Of a stretch of DNA of 64,000 nt, positions 27,717-35,610 are shown piece by piece (the first letter of the stretch is position 1; each line of letters begins with the position of its first letter). A model generated the notes under the pieces. The model saw only the letters and a list, made by a program, of their open reading frames with translations, searched no databases and had not been told where the DNA came from. The DNA is from an uncultured Lachnospiraceae bacterium. Its GTDB lineage: Bacteria; Bacillota; Clostridia; Lachnospirales; Lachnospiraceae. Where the stretch lies: assembly GCA_944383265.1 (NCBI GenBank), contig CALWOX010000003.1, positions 124,001-188,000 of the forward strand, read 5' to 3'. The translations under genes were made by a program, and so were the position numbers.

Positions 27717-28439
27717 ATGTTTTTAATTGATGCCACGGGACTTGACCACAAAAAGCTTAATGAAAAGCTTGGCAGTGTAAAGGAAAGCTGCACCATAACC
27801 GACTGTCTCGGACAGCGTTTCATAGGCGCAGGCATGTCCGATAAAAATATAGTGATAGAGGGTATCCCCGGAAATGCCCTCGGAGCATATCTGAATGGAG
27901 CAGATATCACCGTTTCGGGTAATGCCCAGGATGCCGTCGGCGATACTATGAATGACGGAAGAATAGTTGTCTTCGGCAACATAGGCGACGCTGCAGGTTA
28001 CGCCATGCGCGGCGGCAAACTCCTTATAAAAGGCAACGCAGGTTACCGTGCCGGTATCCACATGAAGGCCTATAAGGAAAAGGTTCCGCTCATGATAATC
28101 GGCGGTAAAACAGGCAGCTTTCTCGGAGAGTATCAGGCGGGAGGCATAATAATAGTCCTTGATCTGTACGGAGAAGGGAGGCCTATAGTGGGAAATTATC
28201 CCTGCACAGGTATGCACGGCGGCAAGCTGTTTTTAAGGGGAGAATGTAAGGAAATACGCTTCCCCGATCAGGTCACTGCCGTCCCTGCCGGAAAAAATGA
28301 AATAGATGAGCTCAGGGGATATCTCACGGAGTTCTGCGATATATTCGAGTTTGATCTTGAAAAGGTACTCGACTCTCCCTTCACTGTGGTAACTCCCGAC
28401 AGCAAAAATCCCTACAGGCAGATGTACGTGGCAAATTAG
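27717..28439 (+). CDS. Glutamate synthase GXGXG (alpha-subunit C-terminal) domain protein
   Basis: About 240 residues of right-handed beta-helix: repeated GNAxGAY, GNAQDAVGD, GNIGDAAGYAMRGG and GNAGYRAG, the GXGXG domain that ends large GltB. Known: it is structural and links the glutaminase and FMN domains. The start at 27717 lies one base after the previous stop, with GGAGGTG at 27701-27707; an ATG at 27699 would overlap the previous gene. Confidence 0.93.
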   Translation: MFLIDATGLDHKKLNEKLGSVKESCTITDCLGQRFIGAGMSDKNIVIEGIPGNALGAYLNGADITVSGNAQDAVGDTMNDGRIVVFGNIGDAAGYAMRGGKLLIKGNAGYRAGIHMKAYKEKVPLMIIGGKTGSFLGEYQAGGIIIVLDLYGEGRPIVGNYPCTGMHGGKLFLRGECKEIRFPDQVTAVPAGKNEIDELRGYLTEFCDIFEFDLEKVLDSPFTVVTPDSKNPYRQMYVAN

Positions 28440-28458
28440 AAGAAAGCAGGTTTTCAAA

Positions 28459-29670
28459 ATGAAGTATTCAAAAGATGAAGTTATACAGTTTGTCATGGAG
28501 GACGATGTAAAATTTATACGTCTTGCCTTCTGTGATGTTTTCGGCAGACAAAAAAACATTTCCATAATGCCTGAGGAGCTTAAAAGGGCTTTTGAATACG
28601 GCATAGCCTTTGATGCCTCCGCCATAACAGGCTTCGGAGATGAGACCTACTCCGATCTCCTCCTTAAGCCCGATCCCGAAACATTGATGCAGCTTCCATG
28701 GAGGCCCGAGCACGGAAAGGTGGTAAGGATGTTCTCCTCTATCACCTATCCTGACGGAAGGCCCTTTGAATGCGATACGAGAAGTTTTCTTAAAAAGGCT
28801 ATGTCTGACGCTTCAAATGCCGGCTACTCATTTTATTTCGGCTCGGAGCAGGAGTTTTATCTTTTTGAGACGGATGATGAGGGAAATCCCACAAAAAGGC
28901 CCTATGACAGGGCGGGCTACATGGATATTGCCCCTGATGATAAGGGGGAAAATATACGTCGTGAGATCTGTCTCACCCTTGAGCAAATGGGCATATATCC
29001 CGAGAGGTCACATCACGAGGAGGGTCCCGGACAAAATGAGATAGATTTCAGATACTCCGATGCTCTTACCGCCGCGGACAATGCCATGACATTTCAGACT
29101 GTGGTAAAGACCGTGTCAAGGAGAAACGGCATCTTTGCGGACTTTTCCGCAAAGCCCTTAAAGGACGCCCCCGGAAACGGATTCCACATAAATATGTCTG
29201 TACAGCCCTGCGAGGGGACAGAAAATCTCAAGTATGTAATTGCAGGCATACTTGATAAGGTTGAGGATATGACGGCATTCTTAAATCCCACAGAAGCCTC
29301 CTACAAGCGCTTTGGTTCAAATAAGGCCCCCGGATACGTCTCCTGGTCTGATGAAAACCGCTCACAGCTTGTACGTGTGCCTGCGGCTGTAGGCGAATAT
29401 CGCAGAGCGGAGCTGAGATCTCCCGATCCCACAGCAAATCCTTATCTTGCCTTCGGACTTATGATATATGCGGGCCTTTACGGTATAGAAAATAAGCTTC
29501 CTCTCCCCGAGCCTGCAAACATAAATCTGTTCAGGGCTGATGATGCTACACTCTCCCGTTTTAAAAGGCTTCCTCAAAATCTCTTCGAGGCATGCAGGAT
29601 AGCCTCATCAAGCGAGTTTATAAGGAAGCATATGCCTGATGCCATCACATCCATGTACTGCGGAAGATAA
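28459..29670 (+). CDS. glnA: Glutamine synthetase type I, short form
   Basis: 403 residues, against 440-470 for the usual type I. The active motifs are complete: GSEQEFYLFE, HHEEGPGQNEIDF, PGNGFHINMS, FGSNKAPGYVSWSDENRS and AELRSPDPTANPYLAFG. The shortening is toward the C-terminus and internal loops; the adenylylation loop is absent. Known: it makes glutamine from glutamate and ammonia, the substrate of the synthase in this operon. It directly precedes the ANTAR gene by 105 bases, and glnN nearby is a second, type III enzyme. Confidence 0.94.
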   Translation: MKYSKDEVIQFVMEDDVKFIRLAFCDVFGRQKNISIMPEELKRAFEYGIAFDASAITGFGDETYSDLLLKPDPETLMQLPWRPEHGKVVRMFSSITYPDGRPFECDTRSFLKKAMSDASNAGYSFYFGSEQEFYLFETDDEGNPTKRPYDRAGYMDIAPDDKGENIRREICLTLEQMGIYPERSHHEEGPGQNEIDFRYSDALTAADNAMTFQTVVKTVSRRNGIFADFSAKPLKDAPGNGFHINMSVQPCEGTENLKYVIAGILDKVEDMTAFLNPTEASYKRFGSNKAPGYVSWSDENRSQLVRVPAAVGEYRRAELRSPDPTANPYLAFGLMIYAGLYGIENKLPLPEPANINLFRADDATLSRFKRLPQNLFEACRIASSSEFIRKHMPDAITSMYCGR

Positions 29671-29775
29671 GACAGGCGGCGCTTTGCCCGGGTATGCTCA
29701 AACCAACAAAGGTCGTCTGCTGATATATAATTTATTTTTATTTAATGAAGAAATAAAGCCGGAAGGAGGGAAAGC

Positions 29776-30360
29776 ATGAGTCTGAGAGAGCGCATTTACA
29801 GTGTTTTGTCAGTTTCCTCATCTCAAAAATTTGATGAAGCCCTTGGAGAGCTGATGCCCAAAACAAGGTACAGCCCTGTAATTACCGTAAAAAGCATAAG
29901 CCTTGCAAAGCGCGCCCTCTCCGAGCGCTCTTTCGATTTCCTTATTATAAACTCCCCTCTTCCCGACGGCACGGGTGAACGCTTTGCCATAGACTGCGCA
30001 GACACATCAAACACTGCCGTCCTCCTTATGGTAAAGGCCGATATACATGATGATGTACATGAAAAGGTTTCAGAATACGGAGTGTTCACCCTTCCGAAGC
30101 CTGTGTCAAGACTGACTGTAGCCCTTGCTCTCGGTTGGATGGAGAGTGCATCTGAAAGACTCAAAAAAGCCGAGAAAAGAACTCTCTCCGTTAAAGAAAA
30201 AATGGAGGAGATAAGGACTGTCAACAGGGCAAAATGGCTCCTCATAAGCGAGCTTAAAATGACAGAGCCCGAGGCCCACAGATATATAGAAAAGCAGGCT
30301 ATGGATCGCTGCATTACAAGAAAAGAGGTAGCAAGAGAAATAATAAAGCTATACTCCTGA
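29776..30360 (+). CDS. ANTAR-domain RNA-binding antiterminator with degenerate receiver
   Basis: 194 residues. About 1-120 has the receiver fold but lacks its acidic pair (IYSVLSVSSSQ) and has Asn where the phosphoacceptor Asp should be (FLIINSPLPDGTG); the Lys of LPKPV remains. About 135-194 is ANTAR: NRAKWLLISELKMTEPEAHR and a following KEVAREII. Known: ANTAR proteins bind paired hexaloop hairpins and block terminators. Inference: it reads the two leaders at 23137-23197 and 23309-23389. No histidine kinase is nearby, so control by a protein partner or ligand is likelier than phosphorylation. RBS GGAAGGAGGG. Confidence 0.92.
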   Translation: MSLRERIYSVLSVSSSQKFDEALGELMPKTRYSPVITVKSISLAKRALSERSFDFLIINSPLPDGTGERFAIDCADTSNTAVLLMVKADIHDDVHEKVSEYGVFTLPKPVSRLTVALALGWMESASERLKKAEKRTLSVKEKMEEIRTVNRAKWLLISELKMTEPEAHRYIEKQAMDRCITRKEVAREIIKLYS

Positions 30361-30406
30361 AGCTTGCAATTATAAAAGGCCAAGGTTCAGCCCGGCATCC
30401 ATTTAT

Positions 30407-30578
30407 GAAAATCAAAGCTTTTTGCTTATTAAGCCGTTTACGAAGTGAGCGTGAGCCTTATTAACTTCGAGCTTTTTCAATTGTTTGAGGAAACCTTGTG
30501 TTTCCGAGTTTTGAAAAAGCGAGGTAAGTTAAAGGGCGAGCACAAACGCAGTGGCTTTTGCAAAAAATTTTGATTTTC
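30407..30578. repeat. 172-bp nested palindromic element
   Basis: Outer arms of 19 bases, 30407-30425 and 30560-30578, match at 17 positions (GAAAATCAAA...TTTGATTTTC). Inside is a second pair, 30461-30480 against 30511-30532 (TTAACTT, GCTTTTTCAA), and a third, GGAAAC (30489-30494) against GTTTCC (30500-30505). It sits between the ANTAR gene and tRNA-Gln, with no long reading frame. It may be a miniature mobile element or a structured RNA; the sequence does not decide. Confidence 0.65.
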
Positions 30579-30590
30579 GTGAAAAATCTG

Positions 30591-30619
30591 TTGACATTTT
30601 CTTTTAAATATTGTAACAT
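30591..30619 (+). promoter_or_regulatory. Probable promoter of tRNA-Gln
   Basis: TTGACA (about 30591-30596) with a -10-like TAACAT about 17 bases on, ending about 16 bases before the tRNA. The -35 is consensus, the -10 is weak. Confidence 0.55.
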
Positions 30620-30634
30620 ATGTTCGTTGTTTGA

Positions 30635-30706
30635 AGCGCCATCGCCAAATGGTAAGGCAACGGACTCTGACTCCGTCATTTCAAGGTTCGAATCCTTGTG
30701 GCGCTG
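30635..30706 (+). tRNA. tRNA-Gln (CTG)
   Basis: 72 bases, no encoded CCA. Acceptor AGCGCCA (30635-30641) pairs with TGGCGCT (30699-30705). Anticodon loop CTCTGAC at 30665-30671 gives anticodon CTG (30667-30669); the T-arm contains GGTTCGAATCC. A terminator follows. Confidence 0.95.
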
Positions 30707-30715
30707 TTAAAAATT

Positions 30716-30751
30716 AAGACGTAAATCTCTGATGAGGTTTGCGTCTTTTTT
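30716..30751 (+). terminator. Intrinsic terminator after tRNA-Gln
   Basis: Stem of 12 pairs (two wobbles): AAGACGTAAATC at 30716-30727 with GGTTTGCGTCTT at 30736-30747, 8-base loop, then TTTTT. Confidence 0.88.
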
Positions 30752-30798
30752 CATAATTATCTTTAAATATCCCCATATAAAAGCAGGAGGCATAAAAT

Positions 30799-31686
30799 AT
30801 GAGATTTTACACGATTAAGATCAACGATGAATATCTGCCTGTCGTATCATCGGACGGTGGTAAAACAGGATATGATTTAAGACAGCTCGGCTTTCAAATA
30901 CAGAGCATGGCTGAATTTCTTCGCAAGGATCCATTAGAGAAACTGAGTCTTATCTCTGATGAAATAAAAAAGTCGGATCCCTCAAAGACTATAGGCCTTG
31001 AGCACGCTAAGATCTGTGCTCCCGTTATTCATCCCGATCAGGACATCATATGTCTCGGCATAAATTATTCTGAGCACGCAGCCGAGGCTTCGGGATTTTC
31101 AAAAGAAGCCTTCGGTGGCGAACGCCCCTATACAATTTATTTTTCAAAAAGAGTGAGCTATGCCTCAGGTGTATGCGATCCTATTCCCGCCTATGAGGAA
31201 TTGGTGGACAGTCTCGACTACGAGGTGGAGTTGGGTGTTGTAATAGGTAAAGACCTGAAAAAGGCAAGCGCCGAGGAGGCTTTAAGCAGTATATTCGGAT
31301 ATACTATTGTCAATGATGTAAGCGCAAGAAACCTTCAGACCCGCCACAAGCAGTGGTATCTCGGAAAAAGCCTTGACGGATTTTTCCCTATGGGGCCCTG
31401 CATCGTGACCGCCGATGAGATCGGCGATCCCGAAGATCTTGATATCAGCAGCACTGTAAATGACGAGCCCAGACAGCATAGCAATACCGGAAGGATGATC
31501 CAATCTGTGACGAATGCCATAGTTGAGCTGAGTCAGGGAATGACCCTTAAAGCAGGAACCATAATAGCTACAGGAACCCCTTCAGGAGTCGGAATGGGCT
31601 TTGATCCTCCCCGCTTCCTTAAAAAGGGAGATAAGGTCACATGCCGCATAGAAAATATCGGTGAGCTGACAAATTACGTCGAGTAA
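30799..31686 (+). CDS. Fumarylacetoacetate hydrolase family protein
   Basis: 295 residues. The C-terminal FAH fold is clear: ICLGINYSEHA, the metal-binding YEVELGVVIG, NDVSARNLQTRHKQW and GTIIATGTPSGVGMGFDPP. Known members cleave C-C bonds in 2,4-dioxo acids or hydrate dienoates using Mg or Mn. The substrate here cannot be read; it may belong with the alpha/beta-hydrolase and LysR gene nearby. RBS GGAGG before ATG at 30799. Confidence 0.9.
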   Translation: MRFYTIKINDEYLPVVSSDGGKTGYDLRQLGFQIQSMAEFLRKDPLEKLSLISDEIKKSDPSKTIGLEHAKICAPVIHPDQDIICLGINYSEHAAEASGFSKEAFGGERPYTIYFSKRVSYASGVCDPIPAYEELVDSLDYEVELGVVIGKDLKKASAEEALSSIFGYTIVNDVSARNLQTRHKQWYLGKSLDGFFPMGPCIVTADEIGDPEDLDISSTVNDEPRQHSNTGRMIQSVTNAIVELSQGMTLKAGTIIATGTPSGVGMGFDPPRFLKKGDKVTCRIENIGELTNYVE

Positions 31687-31737
31687 TGCTTTGTTTTGTC
31701 AGGTAATATTTTGTTTGTCAAGTAATGTTTTGAATAG
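31684..31737. repeat. About 20-bp tandem repeat at the end of the FAH gene
   Basis: Three units starting TAATG or TAATA: 31684-31703 (TAATGCTTTGTTTTGTCAGG), 31704-31722 and a partial one from 31723. The first T is the gene's own stop codon. Probably slippage duplication in the 3' untranslated part. Confidence 0.6.
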
Positions 31738-31753
31738 TATTCTGATCGGTATT

Positions 31754-32644
31754 TTACAGAAAAGCCTCCCGAAGCATTTTAAGAAACATCTCAGCAGCTG
31801 ACGAAAACACGGGGTTCTTCCTCCAGATAATATTTAATCCCGAGGAGAGCTCCGGAGTCAGCGGTCTGAAGCAAAGGCTGCTTTCCTCGGACGTATTTGC
31901 TATTTTATCTATAGTTACAGCGTAGCCCATGCCCGCCTCAACCATTATGGCCGCATTATAGACCAGATTAAAGGTCGTGACTATATCAAGCTTATCAAAG
32001 TCATCTCCGAACCATTCCAAAAACTTATTTCCCTGTCTTTCACCCGAAAGTACCTGTCGCGATAAGATAAGCGGCACACCTATAAGGTCCTCTTTTCTTA
32101 TGGACTCCTTTTCAGCCATTGGGCTGTCCTTTCTCATAAGAACTCCCCATGTATCCTTCAGCGGAATATTTATATAGTCATATTTTGAAATATCCGCAGG
32201 CTGTATCAGTATTCCGAAATCCAACAAGCCTCTGTCAAGACGCTCCGTCACATCCTCGGAATTTCCGCTGTATAAATGATACCGTATCCGAGGGTATTTC
32301 TTTCTAAGCTCTCTTGCTATCCCTGCAACAGGCTTTATGGCTTCAGTCTCGCCGCTTCCGATATAAATATCCCCTGATACGATATTTTCCATAGTAAAGA
32401 ATTCCGCTTCGGTCTTGTCTACTAAGGATATTATCTCTTGTGCACGCTTTTTCAGGATCATTCCTTCATCTGTCAGTATCATACTATGGCTTTTCCTGAC
32501 AAAAAGCTTTTGTCCAAGCTCATCCTCCAGATCATGTATCTGCCTTGAAAGTGTAGGCTGTGTCACATGAAGAAGATTCGCGGCATTTGTTATGCTTCCC
32601 TCTCGGGCTATCGCAAGAAAGTATCTAAGTACTCTTATCTCCAT
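31754..32644 (-). CDS. LysR family transcriptional regulator
   Basis: 296 residues. Helix-turn-helix at about 15-40 (GSITNAANLLHVTQPTLSRQ) followed by a two-lobe periplasmic-type effector domain (GDIYIGSGETEAIKP, RGLLDFGILIQP). Known: LysR proteins usually activate a divergent gene. Here that is the alpha/beta-hydrolase gene, 258 bases away; convergent to it is the FAH gene. Effector unknown. Confidence 0.94.
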   Translation of the reverse strand: MEIRVLRYFLAIAREGSITNAANLLHVTQPTLSRQIHDLEDELGQKLFVRKSHSMILTDEGMILKKRAQEIISLVDKTEAEFFTMENIVSGDIYIGSGETEAIKPVAGIARELRKKYPRIRYHLYSGNSEDVTERLDRGLLDFGILIQPADISKYDYINIPLKDTWGVLMRKDSPMAEKESIRKEDLIGVPLILSRQVLSGERQGNKFLEWFGDDFDKLDIVTTFNLVYNAAIMVEAGMGYAVTIDKIANTSEESSLCFRPLTPELSSGLNIIWRKNPVFSSAAEMFLKMLREAFL

Positions 32645-32902
32645 ATTTTTCTCCCATTATCAAAAATATTTTATGTAAAAACAAAATATACGGATTGCAC
32701 ATACTTAATATCATTATAAGATTTCAACTAACCTAATATTATTATATCTCCCGATGATATGCTTATAAAGCAAAAAATAGTTTTTGTTTTAGGTATTAGC
32801 TATTTTAATATGTCAAATATATAATTATTTCAGAATCGCAGAAGTACATAACTTAATGCGGAATCGCAGACATCAAATACAAATTTTATGGGAGGTATTT
32901 TT
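32645..32902. promoter_or_regulatory. LysR-hydrolase divergent control region
   Basis: 258 AT-rich bases. An inverted repeat CAAAAA-ATAG-TTTTTG lies near 32772-32787, and a direct repeat GAATCGCAGA occurs at 32833-32842 and 32861-32870, 28 bases apart, just before the hydrolase gene. These are candidates for LysR binding, not proven. Confidence 0.45.
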
Positions 32903-33889
32903 ATGGACGAAAAACTGATCTTGACCGAAGAATGGGATAAGACTTTTCCTGAAAGCGATATGGTTTGCCACAGCAAGGTGACCTTTAAAAACCGCTACGG
33001 CATCGAGCTTGCAGCGGACCTTTATAAGCCTGTAAACGCGGAGGGAAGGCTTTCTGCTATCGCCGTATGCGGGCCCTTCGGTGCGGTAAAGGAGCAGGCC
33101 TCGGGATTATACGCTCAGGTCATGGCGGAGAGAGGCTTTCTTACCATCGCCTTTGACCCTTCCTTTACAGGAGAAAGCGGAGGACATCCCCGATACATGG
33201 CATCTCCCGATATCAATACAGAAGACTTTCAGGCTGCCGTTGACTATCTTTCTCTGCGTGAGGATGCAGATCCTGAAAAGATCGGTATCATAGGTATCTG
33301 CGGATGGGGAGGCATGGCATTAAACGCCGCCGCAATCGACACTCGTATTAAGGCTACCGTGTCATCCACCATGTACGACATGACCCGCGTAAATACAAAG
33401 GGCTATTTTGACTCCGAAGACAGTGAGGCCGCACGATATGAAAAGAAAAAGGCATTAAATGCTCAGAGGCTTGAGGACCTGAAAAACGGTTCCTATTCCC
33501 TTGCAGGCGGCGTCGCCGATGAGGTGCCTGACGATGCGCCCTTCTTCGTAAAGGACTACCATGATTATTACAAGACTCGCCGCGGTTATCATCCAAGGTC
33601 ACTTAATTCCAACGGAGGCTGGAATATTACAGGCTGTATGTCATTTATGAACCGGTCAATTCTGAGCTACAGCAATGAGATACGCTCCGCAGTACTTATA
33701 GTTCACGGAGAAAAAGCCCACTCCTGCTATTTCAGCCGCGATGCTTATGACAATATGATAAAGGGAAATCCCTGCCCTGAAAACAAGGAGCTGATGATAA
33801 TCCCCGGAGCTGTTCATACTGACCTCTATGACAGAAAAGACGTCATACCCTTTGACAAAATGACAGAGTTCTTTAATAAATATATGTAA
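32903..33889 (+). CDS. Alpha/beta-hydrolase fold protein with Trp in place of the nucleophile
   Basis: About 328 residues, dienelactone hydrolase/YcjY-like. The nucleophile elbow reads GICGWGGMA, where relatives have Cys-x-Ser-x-Gly; the Ser position is Trp. The late His region (IPGAVHTDLYD) and acid remain. Other marks: AFDPSFTGESGG and VLIVHGEKAHS. Inference: it may have lost hydrolysis or use a different residue. Start at 32903 has GGGAGGT upstream; an ATG at 32888 is earlier but has no RBS. Divergent LysR probably controls it. Confidence 0.85.
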   Translation: MDEKLILTEEWDKTFPESDMVCHSKVTFKNRYGIELAADLYKPVNAEGRLSAIAVCGPFGAVKEQASGLYAQVMAERGFLTIAFDPSFTGESGGHPRYMASPDINTEDFQAAVDYLSLREDADPEKIGIIGICGWGGMALNAAAIDTRIKATVSSTMYDMTRVNTKGYFDSEDSEAARYEKKKALNAQRLEDLKNGSYSLAGGVADEVPDDAPFFVKDYHDYYKTRRGYHPRSLNSNGGWNITGCMSFMNRSILSYSNEIRSAVLIVHGEKAHSCYFSRDAYDNMIKGNPCPENKELMIIPGAVHTDLYDRKDVIPFDKMTEFFNKYM

Positions 33890-33977
33890 AAATGGCACAT
33901 CTACTCCCTTTTACACCCTTTTACTCGCTATTTTAGCCAAAATTGTATACAATAACCAATCTGCTTTCACGCAGCAA

Positions 33978-34022
33978 AAAAGCCTTGAAACCCGCATAAA
34001 ATAAGGATTTCAAGGCTTTTTT
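33978..34022. terminator. Bidirectional terminator between the hydrolase gene and the tRNA cluster
   Basis: Stem AAAAGCCTTGAAA (33978-33990) with TTTCAAGGCTTTT (34008-34020) and a 17-base loop, T tract on both strands. It can end the plus-strand hydrolase transcript and the minus-strand tRNA transcript. Confidence 0.88.
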
Positions 34023-34026
34023 CTCC

Positions 34027-34112
34027 TGCCGGTGGCCGGGGTCGAACCGGCACGGGTATTGCTACCCACAGGATTTTAAGTCCTGGGCGTCTGCCAATTC
34101 CGCCACACCGGC
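34027..34112 (-). tRNA. tRNA-Leu (TAA)
   Basis: 86 bases with the long variable arm of class II tRNA. Acceptor GCCGGTG pairs with CACCGGC; anticodon stem CAGGA/TCCTG with loop CTTAAAA gives TAA. Last of three tRNA genes on this strand. Confidence 0.95.
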
Positions 34113-34132
34113 GTATTTTTATAAAATAAAAA

Positions 34133-34206
34133 TGGTTCCTCGGGGACTCGAACCCAGGACCGACCGGTTATGAGCCGGTTGCTCTAACCAACTGAGCTAA
34201 GGAACC
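34133..34206 (-). tRNA. tRNA-Met (CAT), elongator type
   Basis: 74 bases. Acceptor GGTTCCT/AGGAACC; anticodon loop CTCATAA gives CAT. The sequence resembles elongator tRNA-Met of Lachnospiraceae rather than the initiator (no three G-C pairs) ; an Ile2 tRNA with lysidine cannot be fully excluded. Confidence 0.88.
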
Positions 34207-34233
34207 ATCTATTCCAAAATAAGGAATATAAAA

Positions 34234-34306
34234 AGCCGATATTCGGACTCGAACCGAAAACCTGCTGATTACAAATCAGCTGCTCTGCCAATTGAGCCAT
34301 ATCGGC
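34234..34306 (-). tRNA. tRNA-Thr (TGT)
   Basis: 73 bases. Acceptor GCCGATA/TATCGGC; anticodon stem GCTGA/TCAGC with loop TTTGTAA gives TGT. First gene of the Thr-Met-Leu cluster. Confidence 0.95.
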
Positions 34307-34314
34307 TTATTTCT

Positions 34315-34375
34315 CGTTGCTCTTTTCTACCCGAGCAACGAATGTTATTATAAAAGAAGGTATCAAATTTGTCAA
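34315..34375 (-). promoter_or_regulatory. Consensus promoter and leader hairpin of the tRNA cluster
   Basis: Minus strand: TTGACA (34375-34370), 17-base spacer, TATAAT (34352-34347), an exact sigma-A promoter. The leader then forms an 8-bp hairpin, CGTTGCTC (34340-34333) with GAGCAACG (34322-34315), just before tRNA-Thr. Confidence 0.92.
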
Positions 34376-34416
34376 CATATTTTTTAAAAATTTTCAGGCA
34401 AATTTTGAGGGAATTT

Positions 34417-35586
34417 TTAAGCGGTTTCTGCCACACCTTTGCAGTAAGTTTGAAGCACTGTATAGTCGTCATCCAAAACCACAATGTCCGCGTCATAGCC
34501 ATATGCTATCTTGCCCTTCCTGCCGCCCACGCCTATGCATACAGCAGGGTTTATGGTACATGAGTTTATTGCCGCGTCAATGGGGACTCCGCATTTCTCC
34601 ACCAGATTCTTAAGGCCTTTATTCATCCTTAAAGAAGAGCCTGCTATAGTTCCGTCTTCAAGATGTGCAAGGCCTTTTTTATCAACTGTGAGCCTTTTCC
34701 CGCAAAACATAAGGTCGTTTCTGTCCTCAGCGCCCTTAATGCTCAGGGAATCCGTAACCATGATCGCACGCTCTGCTCCTTTGGCATTGAAAAATATATT
34801 GACGGCATCCGGAGTGCTGTGCATGCAGTCGCAGATTATCTCTCCGTAAAGTTCCCTTATCCTTAGTGCCGCTCCCACAAGCCCCGGAGCTCTGTGCATA
34901 AAGGGGCTCATTCCATTATATACATGGGTAACGGAGGAGACACCGTTTGCCACAGCCATCACAGCGGTCTCAAGGTCTGCGCCGCTGTGTCCCATAGCTA
35001 CTGTAACTCCATGAGATACGCAGTACTTTATAAGTTCAAAATCTTTGTCATGCTCCGGCGCAAGGCTTATGTATCTTATATTTCCCTCCGCCGCCTTCTG
35101 AAACTCCTTAAATTCCTCCACATCAGGCTTTACACAGGCCTCCATAGGCTGAGCTCCCCTGTGAAGCGGATCCAAATAGGGACCCTCAAAATGAAGCCCC
35201 AATATCTCCGCTCCCATATAGCCCGACTTCATGACGGAGGCTACATTTTCAGCCACCTTCAAAAGTACTTCCTTTTTATCCGCAGATACTGTCGACAGAA
35301 AGGCTGTCACTCCCTCCTCCGGGACATGCCTTGCCCATTTCTTAAGGCCCTCCGCCTCAGCGTCATTCGTGTCAAAGCCGTATGCACCGTGGGTATGTAT
35401 ATCAATAAAGCCGGGAAGCACTCTTTTCTCGCCCCAATCACAGACCTCTGTATCCGAATCCGCCTCCGAGCCTTCCGTATTTGCATAGCAATAGGGAAGG
35501 ATAGCTGTTATCCTTCCCCCGTTGATCCTTATGCAGGCCTCTCTGAATCCGTTTGCTGTATAAACTCTTTTACTCTTTATTATCAT
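34417..35586 (-). CDS. nagA: N-acetylglucosamine-6-phosphate deacetylase
   Basis: 389 residues, amidohydrolase barrel. FIDIHTHGAYG, LGLHFEGPYLDPLHRGA, VAMGHSGADLE and THVYNGMSPF carry the metal and substrate ligands; TDSLSIKGA follows. Known: it makes glucosamine-6-phosphate and acetate in amino sugar recycling. No nagB is adjacent. Ribosome binding site is weak (no clear AGGAGG before 35586). It lies 24 bases after the aminopeptidase gene on the same strand. Confidence 0.94.
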   Translation of the reverse strand: MIIKSKRVYTANGFREACIRINGGRITAILPYCYANTEGSEADSDTEVCDWGEKRVLPGFIDIHTHGAYGFDTNDAEAEGLKKWARHVPEEGVTAFLSTVSADKKEVLLKVAENVASVMKSGYMGAEILGLHFEGPYLDPLHRGAQPMEACVKPDVEEFKEFQKAAEGNIRYISLAPEHDKDFELIKYCVSHGVTVAMGHSGADLETAVMAVANGVSSVTHVYNGMSPFMHRAPGLVGAALRIRELYGEIICDCMHSTPDAVNIFFNAKGAERAIMVTDSLSIKGAEDRNDLMFCGKRLTVDKKGLAHLEDGTIAGSSLRMNKGLKNLVEKCGVPIDAAINSCTINPAVCIGVGGRKGKIAYGYDADIVVLDDDYTVLQTYCKGVAETA

Positions 35587-35610
35587 ATTATCACAGTTTT
35601 TTATTTGCTT

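Noticed and set aside
29671-29775. Possible second ANTAR hairpin in the glnA-ANTAR gap
   Set aside because: No stem with a hexaloop having A at position 1 and G at 4 could be drawn with at least four pairs.
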